From NCBI RefSeq assembly GCF_037975245.1, contig NC_092573.1, forward strand, positions 8,710,501-8,774,500: a stretch of 64,000 nucleotides of DNA. The letters are read 5' to 3'. How positions within the stretch are numbered: position 1 is the stretch's first letter; every line of letters begins with the position of its first letter. The notes beneath the pieces were generated by a model that did no database searches, had not been told where the DNA came from, and worked only from the letters and a program-made list of their open reading frames with translations. This DNA is from Apostichopus japonicus. Taxonomy: Eukaryota; Echinodermata; Holothuroidea; Aspidochirotida; Stichopodidae. Below are positions 1 to 10,351 of this stretch, piece after piece. The translations under genes and the position numbers were made by a program.

Positions 1-376
1 ATTGCACTTAAGTAGAATTGCATTTTACTTAAGCTTAATTGTATTCCACTTAAGTGGAATTCATATTAGCTTAAGTTCAAACGGTCTTTGTCTACATCGT
101 ATTTTACTTAAGTAAAATACAATTCTACTTAAGTAAAATACAATTCTGCTTAAGTAAAATTCAATTCTACTTAAGTAAAATGCAATTCTGCTTAAGTAAA
201 ATTCAATTCTACTTAAGTAAAATGCTATTCTACTTAAGCAAAATGGCTTTTCAATTTCACTTAAGCTAAATGGCTTTTTACTTAAGTGAAATAGAATTAC
301 GCTTAAGTGAAATGTGATTGGTCAATCTATTTCACTTAAGTAAAATGCAATTTAGCTTAAGTAAAATGTGATTGGT
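1..376. repeat. CTTAAG palindrome-word array, left copy
   Basis: About 17 copies of a word centred on CTTAAG sit roughly 21 bp apart. Each centre has arms of the form ATTxxR and YxxAAT, where the two x positions vary from copy to copy while the centre and outer AAT/ATT stay fixed. The sequence TGATTGGTCAATC, itself an inverted repeat, occurs twice near the right end (about 316 and 369). The array is cut by the left edge of the window. No coding potential is seen. Confidence 0.9.
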
Positions 377-1279
377 CAATCAGTATATGCTACTCATTGC
401 GTCACTGTACTTGCCGCGAGGTCCGACTCTGTATACTATTTTAGGTACCTCACCACGTGTTCATCCGCTCAATAGGTTTACCCAGGGAGTTGTTATAACA
501 ACTCCCTGGTTTACCATTGTCAGAAAAGAGGTAAAAGTACCTAACGTAAAGCTTCCTTAAGCATGTTATCATTTACTGTCATCGTTTTTTCTGCCTTGAT
601 ATGAAAGAGCATAATTTTAAGTACAGATGGTGTGAAAATAGGGAGGATCGAAGGTGATATAAACCCTTTAAAAAATCTTTGGTTAAATATTGATATTACT
701 CCGAACGAGCAAATGGAAGGGTTCAGTGTGATAAACTTGCTCCTCTTCTAGCTCATAATCTAAACGGTCATGATATGGAAGTGTGCAAGTGCCATGGTAG
801 GCCACTAGAACACAGCTATCATGTGGTGGGTAGGATATACCAGATGAAAACTTCTATCTATGCTTTGGCAGGTCTTGAAAGTGATGAGTTTAGTGTGTAA
901 GTCAATGGAACAATTAATTGTGATGCGAGACCTTTAGAGTTACGTTCAAGACGTACTAGTTACGTAACCATTTGCGGCCATTCCCCCATTATGTGATACT
1001 TATCCAGCTTTCGTTGTGTATATACGAACATAACACCATACTTAGCAAATGAAGCAAAGCTTTGTTTATCACTGAGTCTGAACGTTAGACATTTGGTAAA
1101 TGCAGCCAGCCAATAAATCGTTGCAAACTGTTGCTGATGCAGTTGGAAAAGCACTTTTGAGGGCAAGGGAACGACTACAACAAGACATACCACCAATCAG
1201 TGGTACTAGTAGTAGAAGTATCACAAGGCATGGTACCATGCATGTAAACATTGCCCCCAGACCAACCACTTCTCCGCAC
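377..1279. other. Segment between two CTTAAG arrays, no firm gene
   Basis: No recognisable gene. Two stretches look weakly coding on the + strand. One, about 727-897, is open and reads CDKLAPLL...HGRPLEHSYHVVGRIYQ. The other, about 1100-1279, follows a possible AG acceptor and ends at GAG/gtaaat, a possible donor; it encodes a polar peptide with VADAVGKALLRARERLQQ. I recognise neither. They may be remains of a transposon gene carried between the arrays. Confidence 0.35.
482..509. repeat. Perfect 28-bp palindrome
   Basis: CCAGGGAGTTGTTA is followed at once by its exact reverse complement with no spacer. It could form a cruciform or RNA hairpin, or be a protein-binding site. It lies 106 bp right of the first CTTAAG array and is unrelated to it in sequence. 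Confidence 0.9.
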
Positions 1280-1307
1280 GAGGTAAATGTTATAACGGCT
1301 TGCCATA
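1280..1307 (+). repeat. 28-bp direct repeat flanking the second array, left copy
   Basis: GAGGTAAATGTTA followed by a base and AACGGCTTGCCATA. The same 28 bases with one mismatch recur at 1803-1830, bracketing the CTTAAG array between them. This is much longer than a usual target-site duplication and suggests the array arose or inserted with duplication of its flank. Confidence 0.85.
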
Positions 1308-1802
1308 TCCTTCAATTCCACTTAAGCTAAATTGTATTTTACTTAAGTAGAATTGAATTTTACTTAAGTAAAATGCAATTGTATTCTACTTAAGTAAAAT
1401 ACAATTCTACTTAAGTAGAATACAATTTAGCTTAAGTTAAATTCAATTTCACTTAAGCTTAATTGTATTCTACTTAAGTAAAATACAATTTTACTTAAGT
1501 AAAATGCATTTAGCTTAAGTGAAAAAGAATGACAATTTTACTTAAGCTAAATTGTATTCTACTTAAGTCGAATTGTATTTTACTTAAGTAGAATACAATT
1601 AAGCTTAAGTGAAATTGAATTTAACTTAAGCTTAAAAGAAAGCGGTAATTTTACTTAAGTAGAATACAATTAAACTTAAGTAAAATGCAATTCTACTTAA
1701 GTGCAATTCATTTTACTTAAGCTTAATTGTATTCTACTTAAGTGCAATTAAGCTTAATTGTATTCTACTTAAGTGGAATTAATTCTACTTAAGTAGAATA
1801 GA
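1308..1802. repeat. CTTAAG palindrome-word array, right copy
   Basis: More than 20 CTTAAG centres with the same variable arms as the array at 1-376 (for example ATTCTACTTAAGTAGAAT and ATTTTACTTAAGTAAAAT). Full and imperfect palindromes alternate, and spacing is mostly 20-23 bp. Individual words differ at the same internal positions, so this is not a simple expanded minisatellite. It is bounded by the 28-bp direct repeats at 1280 and 1803. Confidence 0.9.
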
Positions 1803-1830
1803 GAGGTAAATGTTAAAACGGCTTGCCATA
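1803..1830 (+). repeat. 28-bp direct repeat flanking the second array, right copy
   Basis: It matches 1280-1307 at 27 of 28 positions. Past the repeat the sequence continues into the end of the minus-strand SAMD3-like gene remnant. Confidence 0.85.
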
Positions 1831-1843
1831 CTCCCATCAGCTA

Positions 1844-2683
1844 TTATATTTTGCACCTCCTTCTTCTTCTTTGCTGACACTTGCAGAAACTTCTGAATTC
1901 AACTGATTTCAGTTTGATGCCCACTAAGTCTTCAAAATGTCCCATCATCCCAACCTCCTCAAACAAGAAAGGATATTCATCAAGGAGAGCACATACAGGA
2001 ACTTGCTGACTGTTTATCTTGGCACGGATGGTTGGAAATACATTTTTCATGAGGAAAACAAGCTCATTGTCATCCCATATGTTAAGTTCATGCATCACCT
2101 TTAAGTCATCTGTCTTTTTTCTCTGCGTGTCTCGATCCTCCCCTTTAGGTAGGTCCTCTGGTTGCCAGTTTTTGCAGCCATATGAGGTGCTGAGTTTACG
2201 CTCTTTGTTAGTGCTTCATTCTGTTCACCCTCTACAAACAGAGGGTAACCAACATTTAGGTGAAATTTGCCTCTATTGAGATTGCTCATACGGTTTTCCA
2301 ACTGTGTAAGAAGGGATGCATATCCACTACCAACAACAAGTCCTTCAATGTCATCTTTAAAGGGTTCTGGAAACTCACGAACGATCTTCTGTGCAATAAT
2401 AGAAAGGTGCTTTCGTCCTGGACTTGACTCAACTTTCATTATATATGTCATTGCATAATATTCTGATCATTTCACGCCGTTCTTTGGGAGTGGGTCTCTG
2501 TTTCTTCTGGAGTGATTTTGTGAGGCTTTTAGGCATTTTATCCCAATCAACTTTAAATGACTCTGCCCAATCTGCAATTACCGCTGCTGGACTTGATCCT
2601 GCTGAACTGGGCACCCAGCTGCATCCTGGTGAACTGGCCACAGAGTCGGGTTCAGATGATTGTGAAGATTCTGATCCAAGCAA
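1844..2683 (-). pseudogene. SAMD3-like C-terminal domain of a transposon-type protein, frameshifted
   Basis: Reading right to left, three pieces in successive frames form one domain: 2683-2429 (WAESFKVDWDKMPKSL then RPTPKERREMIRIL), 2451-2101 (SPGRKHLSIIAQKIV, then VVGSGYASLLTQL) and 2098-1844 (PFLFEEVGMMGHFEDLVGI). From memory of the family, this order matches the C-terminal half of proteins named sterile alpha motif domain-containing protein 3-like in fish and invertebrates, which are often multicopy. Frameshifts lie near 2430 and near 2100, the latter where the frame reading DDLKVMHELN is lost. It is probably the 3' end of the same decayed gene as the pieces at 3760-5650. No SAM domain itself is visible. 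Confidence 0.6.
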
Positions 2684-3759
2684 CTTTTCTTTAAGAATGA
2701 AAATATGTCACATCAATGAAAGTAGATGATATGAAATGAATAAACAACCTTGATAAATTATTTCCTGATAACAGACATATATTGCATTAAGGTACTAGTT
2801 TTTTGGACACTCACAGAACATCAGCATTTACACAATAAACAGGGGCAGCACTCAAGCTCTCAATCTATCGAATCAAGCATATCTTCAATTGGCAACAGGG
2901 GCATTCTCTGACACGTCTGTTTCGGTTAAGCCGCTGCTTGTTTGTTGATGTAGGCAATGGCTTTGTACACATGTACACACCGTACCGTATGCCATATGGA
3001 CCTTGTGCATAAGCATCGGACAAGGCGTGCTTCATAGTTTGTTAAGTTGTCGAGGTGTATTCTTATACTGTATGGAAAGCAAGCCATTGCCAGTTCTCTC
3101 CATCTTTCAATCAGTATAGCCAAAGTGTGAAATTATTGGGGCAATTTTTGTTGATTATTGGTATACAAGTGTTTTTGGGGCAAAGTAACACTCATACATA
3201 TCAAATTGTTGCGTCAATGGCATTATTTGGTCACTGCAGACATTTTCGTAGTGCCCGCTTATTTGGACCCCAAAGTGGGGGCCAAGTATGATCCCAGAGT
3301 AGAGGTACTGTACCCCATACTAACCCATAGTGGTTGTTTTTCAAGGTGACCTTTAGCCTTGTCATACTCTCATATGAACTTCAACATACTCTACAAACAA
3401 CATAGAACGTACGTTCTATGTTTAATTTGAATTGAAAAGAAGGGTTTCCTCTTTTCTTGTTGATAAATATTTTAGTTTGGGTATGTGGTGTATCATTTCA
3501 TTAGTTTGACCTAGTGTTTTCTATTTGCTCACTACTTGAAAACTGCTTTAAAAAAAATTCAAATCTAATGTATAATACTAATAATTAACCCAGAAAATTT
3601 TCTTTAGAGAATTACAAAAATGCTAATGATGTACTATGAGACCAGTTTCCTTATTCAATTTGTGGTACCAGCAACTGTCTTAGACAATAAGAGAAACTTC
3701 TGTGTATCACATGTACTTACTATTTAGAAATTTTTCCATCTCCTCTTGTAACTTACTTC
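2684..3759. other. Non-coding stretch between gene pieces
   Basis: No open frame of interest on either strand. In the family to which the flanking minus-strand pieces seem to belong, this stretch would encode the middle of the protein, so it is either an intron or eroded sequence. Confidence 0.4.
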
Positions 3760-4592
3760 TTAACCTCCCCTTTCACCTCTCCATTCCTCAAAAAAACCAC
3801 CTAAGCGGTTACCTGATAAATTTACAAATGCAGGTTTATTGTTTGCATCGCATCCTTGAAATTTAAACTGTACCAACATTATATTCAAATCTGCATATGT
3901 GAACCAATGTTTTTGTTTAATCCAGTATTGAATAAACATGGCTACATCGTAATCAACAACTCCTTCAAACAAGTCATGTCCCAGGCATGGTGGCAAACCA
4001 GGTGCACACACATGAAAATACCTCAAAGAATTAAAACATGAATTAAATTTAATTCCTTGATGATGATTTTCTTCATGATCTTCAAGGTGTGCAATGCAAG
4101 AATCATACTCCTCCTTGGTTCTAGGCTTCCCAACAGCATATGGTGCATTACATTTGAAGTCATGTGAAGTTATTAAACAGTAGCGGCACATGTTAGTTCC
4201 TGAAAAACTCTCAATGAAACCCTCAATACAATGGGAACCTAAATTATCCCCTAATATACAAGACAGCGCACCTTTCCAGACCACCCCGTCACTTGTTTCT
4301 ATTCCAACTTCCTCTAATGTTTTCAAATCATTTATCACTCTCTCAAAAACCTTCTGCTGCCCAAAGACCTTAAAATCAACTTCTTTACAAAAAACACAAG
4401 CTGCATTGCATCAACAACAGATCTGTACTCAGGTTGGGTGTTTCCAAGTGTAAAGTACATTGCTAGTATTTTGTGTTTTATTCTTGCCGACCCAAGTGGG
4501 TTTACAATTTCAAATGAGTCTTCATAGAGAATGATGGACAAGGATCTTTCACAACTTTGAAACAAACTATTTTTTTTTAAAAACTGTACCAT
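3760..4592 (-). pseudogene. Transposase-like core with zinc-knuckle region, frameshifted
   Basis: From 4592 leftward: a segment with SFEIVNPLGS, KHKILAMYFTLGN and PEYRSVV, then (4338-3760) VWKGALSCILGDNLGSHCI, MCRYCLI and LGHDLFEGVVDYDVAMFI. These blocks are typical of a repetitive protein family common in fish, cnidarian and echinoderm genomes, annotated as uncharacterised and probably transposon-derived; I give no enzymatic role. The two parts are joined by a 1-base frameshift near 4385: the other frame reads EVDFKVFGQQKVFERVINDLKTL straight into the second part. The frame also dies after GGFFEEW at about 3785. Neighbours in the same direction supply N-terminal fingers and a SAMD3-like end. 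Confidence 0.6.
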
Positions 4593-4777
4593 CCACTATG
4601 TCAGTAAGAACAGATGAGTCTTCACTGTGATGCCTACTTTGACATTGTCCCAACACAAAATCATCCGAAAGGAGCAATTGAATGCTCTCCTTGATTGGAA
4701 TGTAATGATAGTAATGCATTTTTTGTGCTGAATCTCTCCCTAGTGATATTGCAATTGCAACAAACTTGAATGCTGAT

Positions 4778-5266
4778 TTATAGTAAATTACTCTTTTCTA
4801 CAGTGCTGCGTTCTGAGTTTTCCTTTACAACTACTGTATCAATAGCAATCCATGCATCTATCTCATTCATATAATCGGCTACACATTTGATACGTTCTTC
4901 TGCTAAACCCTCATCTCTCAATTTTTGACATAAACTGTGAATAGTTTGAAGCTCCTCAACAATCATTTGAATTGTTTGTGATGGAACAAGTTGTTTTGCC
5001 TGAAGTTTCAGAAGAAACAAGGCAAAATTTTGTTGGAATTGAAGCCTAGACTGACCTGTTTCTTGCACCCTACCTTGGCAATTGTTACTGTTTTCGAAAT
5101 CACAGCTTATGTCATTTTCAATGACAAATCTATCAGTCTCTGTAGACACATCAAAGCAGTTAGTGTCTAGAGGTATATCTTGATCCAAAGAGCAATGATC
5201 ACGAGTAGAAAGTTTGTATTTATCCAAAATGTTTACAGCTCCCCAGTTTCTGTGACAACGTGACAA
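4778..5266 (-). pseudogene. Linker region of the same transposon-like gene
   Basis: A 162-residue open frame, acidic and polar, with a central predicted helix (SRLQFQQNFALFLLKLQAKQ) followed by QTIQMIVEELQTIHSL. It lies between the C2H2 piece (5650-5321) and the transposase-like core (4592-3760), in the same orientation, and fits as the linker of one composite gene. I do not recognise a named domain. A stop separates it from both neighbours, so either introns or decay lie between. Confidence 0.45.
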
Positions 5267-5320
5267 ATGTGCTGTAAATGAACTGGTTTTTGAAAAATCT
5301 CTTTTGCACTTCTTATATGG

Positions 5321-5650
5321 TCAAGATACAACTTGTTCTTTTCTTATATGTGCTTTTAAGTGTGCCAAATATGAGGACAGATCTGTGAGTTCTTTTTGAC
5401 AGATTTCATACATACAAATCAATGACAGGTTAACTGACTGAAGTTTTGCTGCAACTGCTGTTTGCTTTTGAAGATGGCGGTGATACCTAGTCACATGAAT
5501 CTTCATTGCAGCAAAAGTTGATAGGGTATAGCCACAATTAACAAAACAACATGGAAATCTCACTCGAGGTATATTCCTATGGGAACTCACATGATCAACA
5601 TAGCCACGGATAGTAGCTGTTAGTGTATTGCATATTTTACAGGTGTACAT
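5321..5650 (-). pseudogene. C2H2 zinc-finger N-terminus of the transposon-like gene
   Basis: The open frame starts MYTCKICNTL and contains three C2H2-type fingers: C-x2-C with H-x3-H (CKIC...HVSSH), a C-x4-C form (CFVNCGYTL...HVTRYH) and a third with a longer Cys spacing (CMYEICQKEL...HLKAH). It is probably a DNA- or RNA-binding N-terminus of the composite gene whose other parts follow leftward to 1844. The first Met is immediately followed by the first finger, and no upstream coding sequence is obvious. The downstream parts are broken, so I call the whole locus a pseudogene, although this piece is intact. Confidence 0.6.
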
Positions 5651-7359
5651 TTCTGCCCTGCTTCACTATTGATTGGAGCTTATCAAAACTGATAATTTGA
5701 AAGAGACATGAATTATGCCTTTTCAAATTCAGCCATGTTCTAAAAGTCTAATTAACCTTGGCTAATCTAAAGACTGCATATTACATGCCACATGAGAGCC
5801 AATATCATCCATGTATGTAGGCTACCAGCACCAATTAACTTACAAGTTACAATGTACCCACCCTTAAATCATATTAACCTAAACAACATGAAGCAAGGCT
5901 AAGCTTCACACGCACATATCAAAATGCACGGTAGGGTGACGATAGGTAGTCTAATACAGCGCCAGTGTTACTATAGTGATAGTCTAACTCTTAATTATCG
6001 TTCGTCTGGTCTACGTTATAGGCAAACTAACGGTAGTACTAGGCTAGGCCCTACGGTAAGAACTAAAATATAAACTAACCTTTTGTTATGACAGGCTTTC
6101 AAAGTTGTTTTGTTGATTATAATAATGCAAATGTGGCATATGGTTAAAATAAATTTACCACTCACGTCTGACGAAGTACTCAATGAAGTCCTGTTCTGGT
6201 GTGGAAATGTGCGTAGCCTACTGGACAGCAACGGCAGTTGTTTTCCTCTCGTGTCGACGTACTTTGAAGCGCTGTAGTATTGTATTGTGCAATCTATACA
6301 CTTCATACGTACGTTAATGCGAGATGCGATCAATCATAATGTACAGAACAGCACAGCATGTACTGGACGTTCTGACATCGCGCGCCAACTTGGGTCATGT
6401 GACTGCATGCTGGACTGTAGCCAAGTTTTCCGGGAAAGCCAACGGCAGCCGCCCAGAATGTATCAAAAGAATTCCCGCCTGTGCGCGAGACGTCATAGCT
6501 GTTACAGACACGTTGACGCCAATAATCGAGCTAGACCGGCTGGGTCGAATGGGAGGAGGGGTTGAAGGGGGGGGGGGCGGTTCAGATGAATGAAATGACA
6601 TTTGCTGTACTAGACATATTGAACAACATTTTGATACGTTCGGTGACCCATTTAGCTATAAATAGCTGCATGTGTGTGACCCAGTGATCGTACATTGAGC
6701 ACACGGAATTGTCATCGGTTCATGTTTTACTGACAATACAAGTTAACATAAAACAACAATAAATTAGACTACATCTTGAAGGCTGGGCATTGTATTCTTG
6801 GCAGCTCACAGCAGTAATTGTTTTGATAGGATTTCGGAAGTTGTATACTCCTTAAACAAACGGTAAACCAATTGGAACAGTACCATCTATTGTAAAATTA
6901 TGTTTTCATTAGTTAACACGTTAGGCATTTACAAATAATTCGTTTCTAAAACTCTAAATGGTTAGATTTCACATATTTGACCTACAGACCCTTCAAAGTT
7001 ACCTTTCACATTGGTTTCGTTCGCTGGACAATTAAGGGTCATTGATGAGCCTCACGGGGGTGGGGGTTGTTGCTCAAATGTAACACTAAGGCAGAAAACG
7101 ACTGTAGGGACAAAGTTAACTGGTAATTGTGGGTTGGATCATGGAGCTATCGGTAATAGCTTCATGGTTGGATTTCATTCTTTTCTTTGCCAAACGGTAA
7201 TGTTACTGCACAATGGATTTTGTTGTAGCCTATACCATTGTATATTGGTAACGTGTTCCACCTTCAAGTATATTTTCGTATAACACTCTTCAAATTCCAA
7301 TTTACATGCATTAGATTGCAAAAAAAAAAAAAAACTAATTCTGTAAAGTACATGACACA
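5651..7359. other. Intergenic, with a GC-rich island and a TATA-like site
   Basis: No supported gene. Around 6290-6570 the sequence turns GC- and CpG-rich, against an AT-rich background, and could be a promoter region for the minus-strand gene ending at 5650 or the relic of one. TATAAATA at 6657-6664 could be a TATA box, but I see no coding exon that it would serve. A run of A lies at about 7320-7334. Confidence 0.35.
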
Positions 7360-7760
7360 TATAACGTCTGTAAAAATCACATAAGTTTACATGTAAATAT
7401 AAAAAACTGACATATTCTGGAAAATTTTACAGAATTATCCTGTAAATTTTCATTGGAGGAAAAAATACTACAATTTTTTGTAAACCACTTGCTGTAACAT
7501 AAAACGTCTGTAAAAATCACAGATTTTACATGTAAATATTAAAAACTGACATATTCTGGAAAATTTTACAGGATTTTCCTGTAAATTTTCTTTGGAGGGA
7601 AAAATACTACAATTTTGTGTAAACCACTTGCTGTACAGAAAACGTCTGTTAAAATAACAGACGTTTACATGTAAATATAGAAAACCGGCTTTTTCTGTAA
7701 AAATCGACAGGAATTAACTGTAAATTTACAGAAATTTTTAACAGTGTACCCTATGTAGCT
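7360..7760. repeat. Tandem repeat of about 139 bp, nearly 3 copies, rich in TGTAAA words
   Basis: Units begin at about 7364, 7504 and 7642 with ACGTCTGT followed by AAAA. Each unit contains short inverted words such as TTTACATGTAAAT, ATTTTACAG and CTGTAAATTT, so it is itself made of smaller palindromes. The array stops at ACAGTGTACCC, next to the point (about 7745) where homology to receptor unit C begins. Confidence 0.8.
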
Positions 7761-8517
7761 CTTCCTTAAAGTACTAGTATGTTGTTTATTTATGTATAGT
7801 AGATGTAGCTTATTGTTTTTTCGTACATGCAAACAAAAAAGATTATATAAAAGTAATAAACTGAATATAAACAGTGTATGGTTTAAAATATAGATTACTA
7901 AGTTTATTAGTTACTTCTCGATTTAGGGTTGTGACAGAAACAAGTTCCTTAAGGGATTGAATTATCGGAACCGTTTGCAGTAACATATTTCGTCTAGTTA
8001 TTCCACATCAGCATATATACATGCGACGTAAGCTTCGGTTCCTCTTTAATATTCACACAAGTTGTTGGAAGTAGGACAATGTTCTTAACTCTATTCCAAG
8101 ATGGTATTGACTCTATACACAGAGGCAGTGTGTGTAATGGTTAACGTATATACTGTTCTCAGACATTGCAATACACGCTATTATCACCGGCCTGGGCGTA
8201 TCAGATTTGGATAAAGGATATAGGCTATATAAATTATGTAGCCTATCATATAAAACATTGTCGACTATATTATGTGGTACTGTTTAAATTATTAATATAT
8301 ACCGTTTTTAATTAATGAACAATAAAGGGCGGAGAACAGTTTGGTTGGTACTATCTCATATTAATTTTCCTTGACACCCGCACCTGCCTATAAGAAAAGC
8401 AACTTATGTTCTAGATGTGTATAACAAAGTTAACGTTTTCTATTTGTTATTTCATGCTATTTCAACAGCATATTTGATGTATTTCGCGTATTTTATGTAT
8501 ATACCGTTATTTCACAG
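7745..8517 (+). other. Start of receptor unit A: intron before transmembrane exon
   Basis: From about 7745 the sequence is homologous to 57947-58750 in unit C (shared: TACCCTATGTAGC, CTTCCTTAAAGTACTA, AAGGGCGGAGAACAGTTTGG). It is intronic and ends with a polypyrimidine stretch and a TTTCACAG acceptor. No ligand-binding exon lies in the 8.5 kb to the left, so the first five exons of gene A are outside the window or lost. Confidence 0.75.
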
Positions 8518-8878
8518 CTACTGCTTTACCACAACGACGATTTATTCATAAACGATACTTACAAACGAAATGAAGTAGGTCGTGTTGAATGGGATTTGAC
8601 GCACTTCCATCATGACCCAAGCTACCAATGTATTTACTGCGTAGAGGATCAATCATACATAACGTATAAAGCCACACTGGAACGGTATGACTCTTGGGTC
8701 GCCCTGCTTAGTTTCGTGATCCCTTGCATAGTGGTGGAAGCCATGACTATCCTCTTGTTTTACTTTCCTGTTGGAGATGCTGAAGTTGCAACTTATGGCC
8801 TCACGTGTGTCTTGGCTTTGGTGGTTTTCTTGCCGTCGTTGTACAATCTGCTACCTGACACTGGTGTCTGTTTTGTAG
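8518..8878 (+). CDS. nAChR-like receptor gene A, exon with loop C, TM1 and TM2
   Basis: This exon of 361 bp (phase 0 in, phase 1 out) lies between a TTTCACAG acceptor and a GTAG/GTGAGT donor. It encodes the end of the extracellular domain, with loop C reading SYQCIYCVEDQSY, then TM1 with the conserved Pro-Cys pair (FVIPCIVVEAM), then TM2 (GLTCVLALVVFL). Glu in GDAEVAT aligns with the -1' acidic ring of cation-selective channels, and Leu with the 9' gate. The frame is intact. In place of the vicinal cysteine pair of nAChR alpha subunits there is C-x-x-C. The next exon is at 10068. Ligand and ion preference cannot be read with certainty. Confidence 0.85.
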
Positions 8879-10067
8879 GTGAGTTCAATGATAAACAGAT
8901 TATTACACGAAGGTGATGTTGCTTATTGCTATACAAAGAATGTCTAATATCCAATATTGTATTCTCTATGTCGAACTGTGGTCACGTGATGAACACGCAA
9001 ATTTCGAATATGGCCATACTACGAATTCAAACTCCCATTAATATCACATTTCGTGCCTGGCGCCCCCACCCCATTTAGGTTTGTATACATTTCAATTTAA
9101 CTGGAATCTCTGAATGCATTTCTGTGCTTAAGTTGAAATAGCTACACGAGAAATATCTTGAAAGCACTACAGCTTCCAGGCTTGGAATAAATACCACAGA
9201 AATTTAATTTCTCCTTCTGGCATGTACTTTTGTACTTTAAAGTCGTTACTAGGGAACAAGAAATATTTCAAAGTCTATCAACTTCAGGGGGCTTTTCTCC
9301 CCTGGTCCCAGAATGGCTTTGCAATAAATCCGACACATATTGTGCTCTAAACTCGCTCGCTGTGAGTGAATAAGAAATACATGAAAATGTTTGTCAGCAT
9401 TCTGGGGCTTTCCCCTGGAATCCCAATCGGGTTCTGATATGCATTCCAGAAAAATGAAAGTGTTACTGTAGTTTGTGACATGTATTTTTGTGCTCTAAAA
9501 TCGATATCTAAAAATTGCTGAAGCTTCTGTAGGCCTGTAATCCCAGCCAATAACAGTGTACAATTGTAATGATAAAGCAAGTTGCCGCATTCGAAGCATT
9601 GCTCAGCCAGTCACTGCTATAGGCGATCTCGAAACTATGGTGAATGTAAGAAACTGGTAATATGACATTAAAGCTTTGTCACAATTTTGAAATTTCGTGT
9701 AAACAAAAATTCACAATTTAAAGTGTTGTCCCAATTCGTGCCCCCACACCCCCCTCCCCATACTTTGGAACTGCTGCTAGTTGTAGTTTCCATATACTAA
9801 CAGAGTAAGCTCTACCTATGTGTGCAATAATCGTTGAACATCGCTCATCGTAAACAGCGCTTAGCGGTATCCTGAACACAAAGAGGGGAATTAACATAGA
9901 GTCGATCATTTGACCGGGCAGCTGGTTGCTTTGATTTTTAGACACTTTCGACAACACAAAATATCGATCTTAACAACTCCGAGATTGTTATTTTAATTTT
10001 TTGTACAATTTCACTGTTTCCGTTATATACCATTTTACATGTATAAAACATTTTTATTATTTTTAAG
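8879..10067 (+). other. Intron of gene A between TM2 and TM3 exons
   Basis: Intron of 1189 bp, GT...AG. It is alignable along most of its length with 28081-29295 (unit B) and 59112-60373 (unit C), for example GGCTTGGAATAAATA and CAATAATCGTTGA. No other gene is seen in it. Confidence 0.8.
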
Positions 10068-10351
10068 GAATTTATGCCGTGGTATTGATGATATTACAGT
10101 CGATCTTCACAATGGTGAAGATTATTCGCTGGCGTTGGGAAGCTGATTCAGATAGAGAAAGTAGAAGATGGACCGACGTAGAAATGAGTTCGTCAACTCA
10201 AACGGGCGCCAGCGCAACTGACACAACACCCTTAAACAACAACAATCAAGTGGTCAGATACAGAATGAATAATATTCCTTCCCTTAAGTCCTTTTATATT
10301 ATTTGTATTTCCATCCTCAACGGCGTGTTTATTATCTTATTCATATTTTAG
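10068..10351 (+). CDS. nAChR-like receptor gene A, last exon with TM3 and TM4
   Basis: Begins after TTTTTAAG and completes the Gly codon split with the previous exon. It encodes TM3 (AVVLMILQSIFTMVKII), a short cytoplasmic loop of about 50 residues rich in Ser, Thr and Asn, then TM4 (SFYIICISILNGVFIILF) and a TAG stop at 10349-10351. Phase and frame agree with exon 8518-8878. The cytoplasmic loop is far shorter than in typical nAChR subunits and differs almost entirely from that of gene C, while the TM helices are similar. Confidence 0.85.

Noticed and set aside
1-376. CRISPR array
   Set aside because: Repeats are short degenerate palindromes without constant repeat and unique spacer structure, in clearly animal DNA.
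960-1330. Plus-strand gene fragment with VADAVGKALLRARERL
   Set aside because: It looks exon-like, but I found no start, partner exon or recognised family, so it is only mentioned within the segment description.
6287-6601. Three overlapping open frames in the GC-rich island
   Set aside because: They run on both strands, end in a G run and have no conserved motif; GC richness alone explains the open frames.
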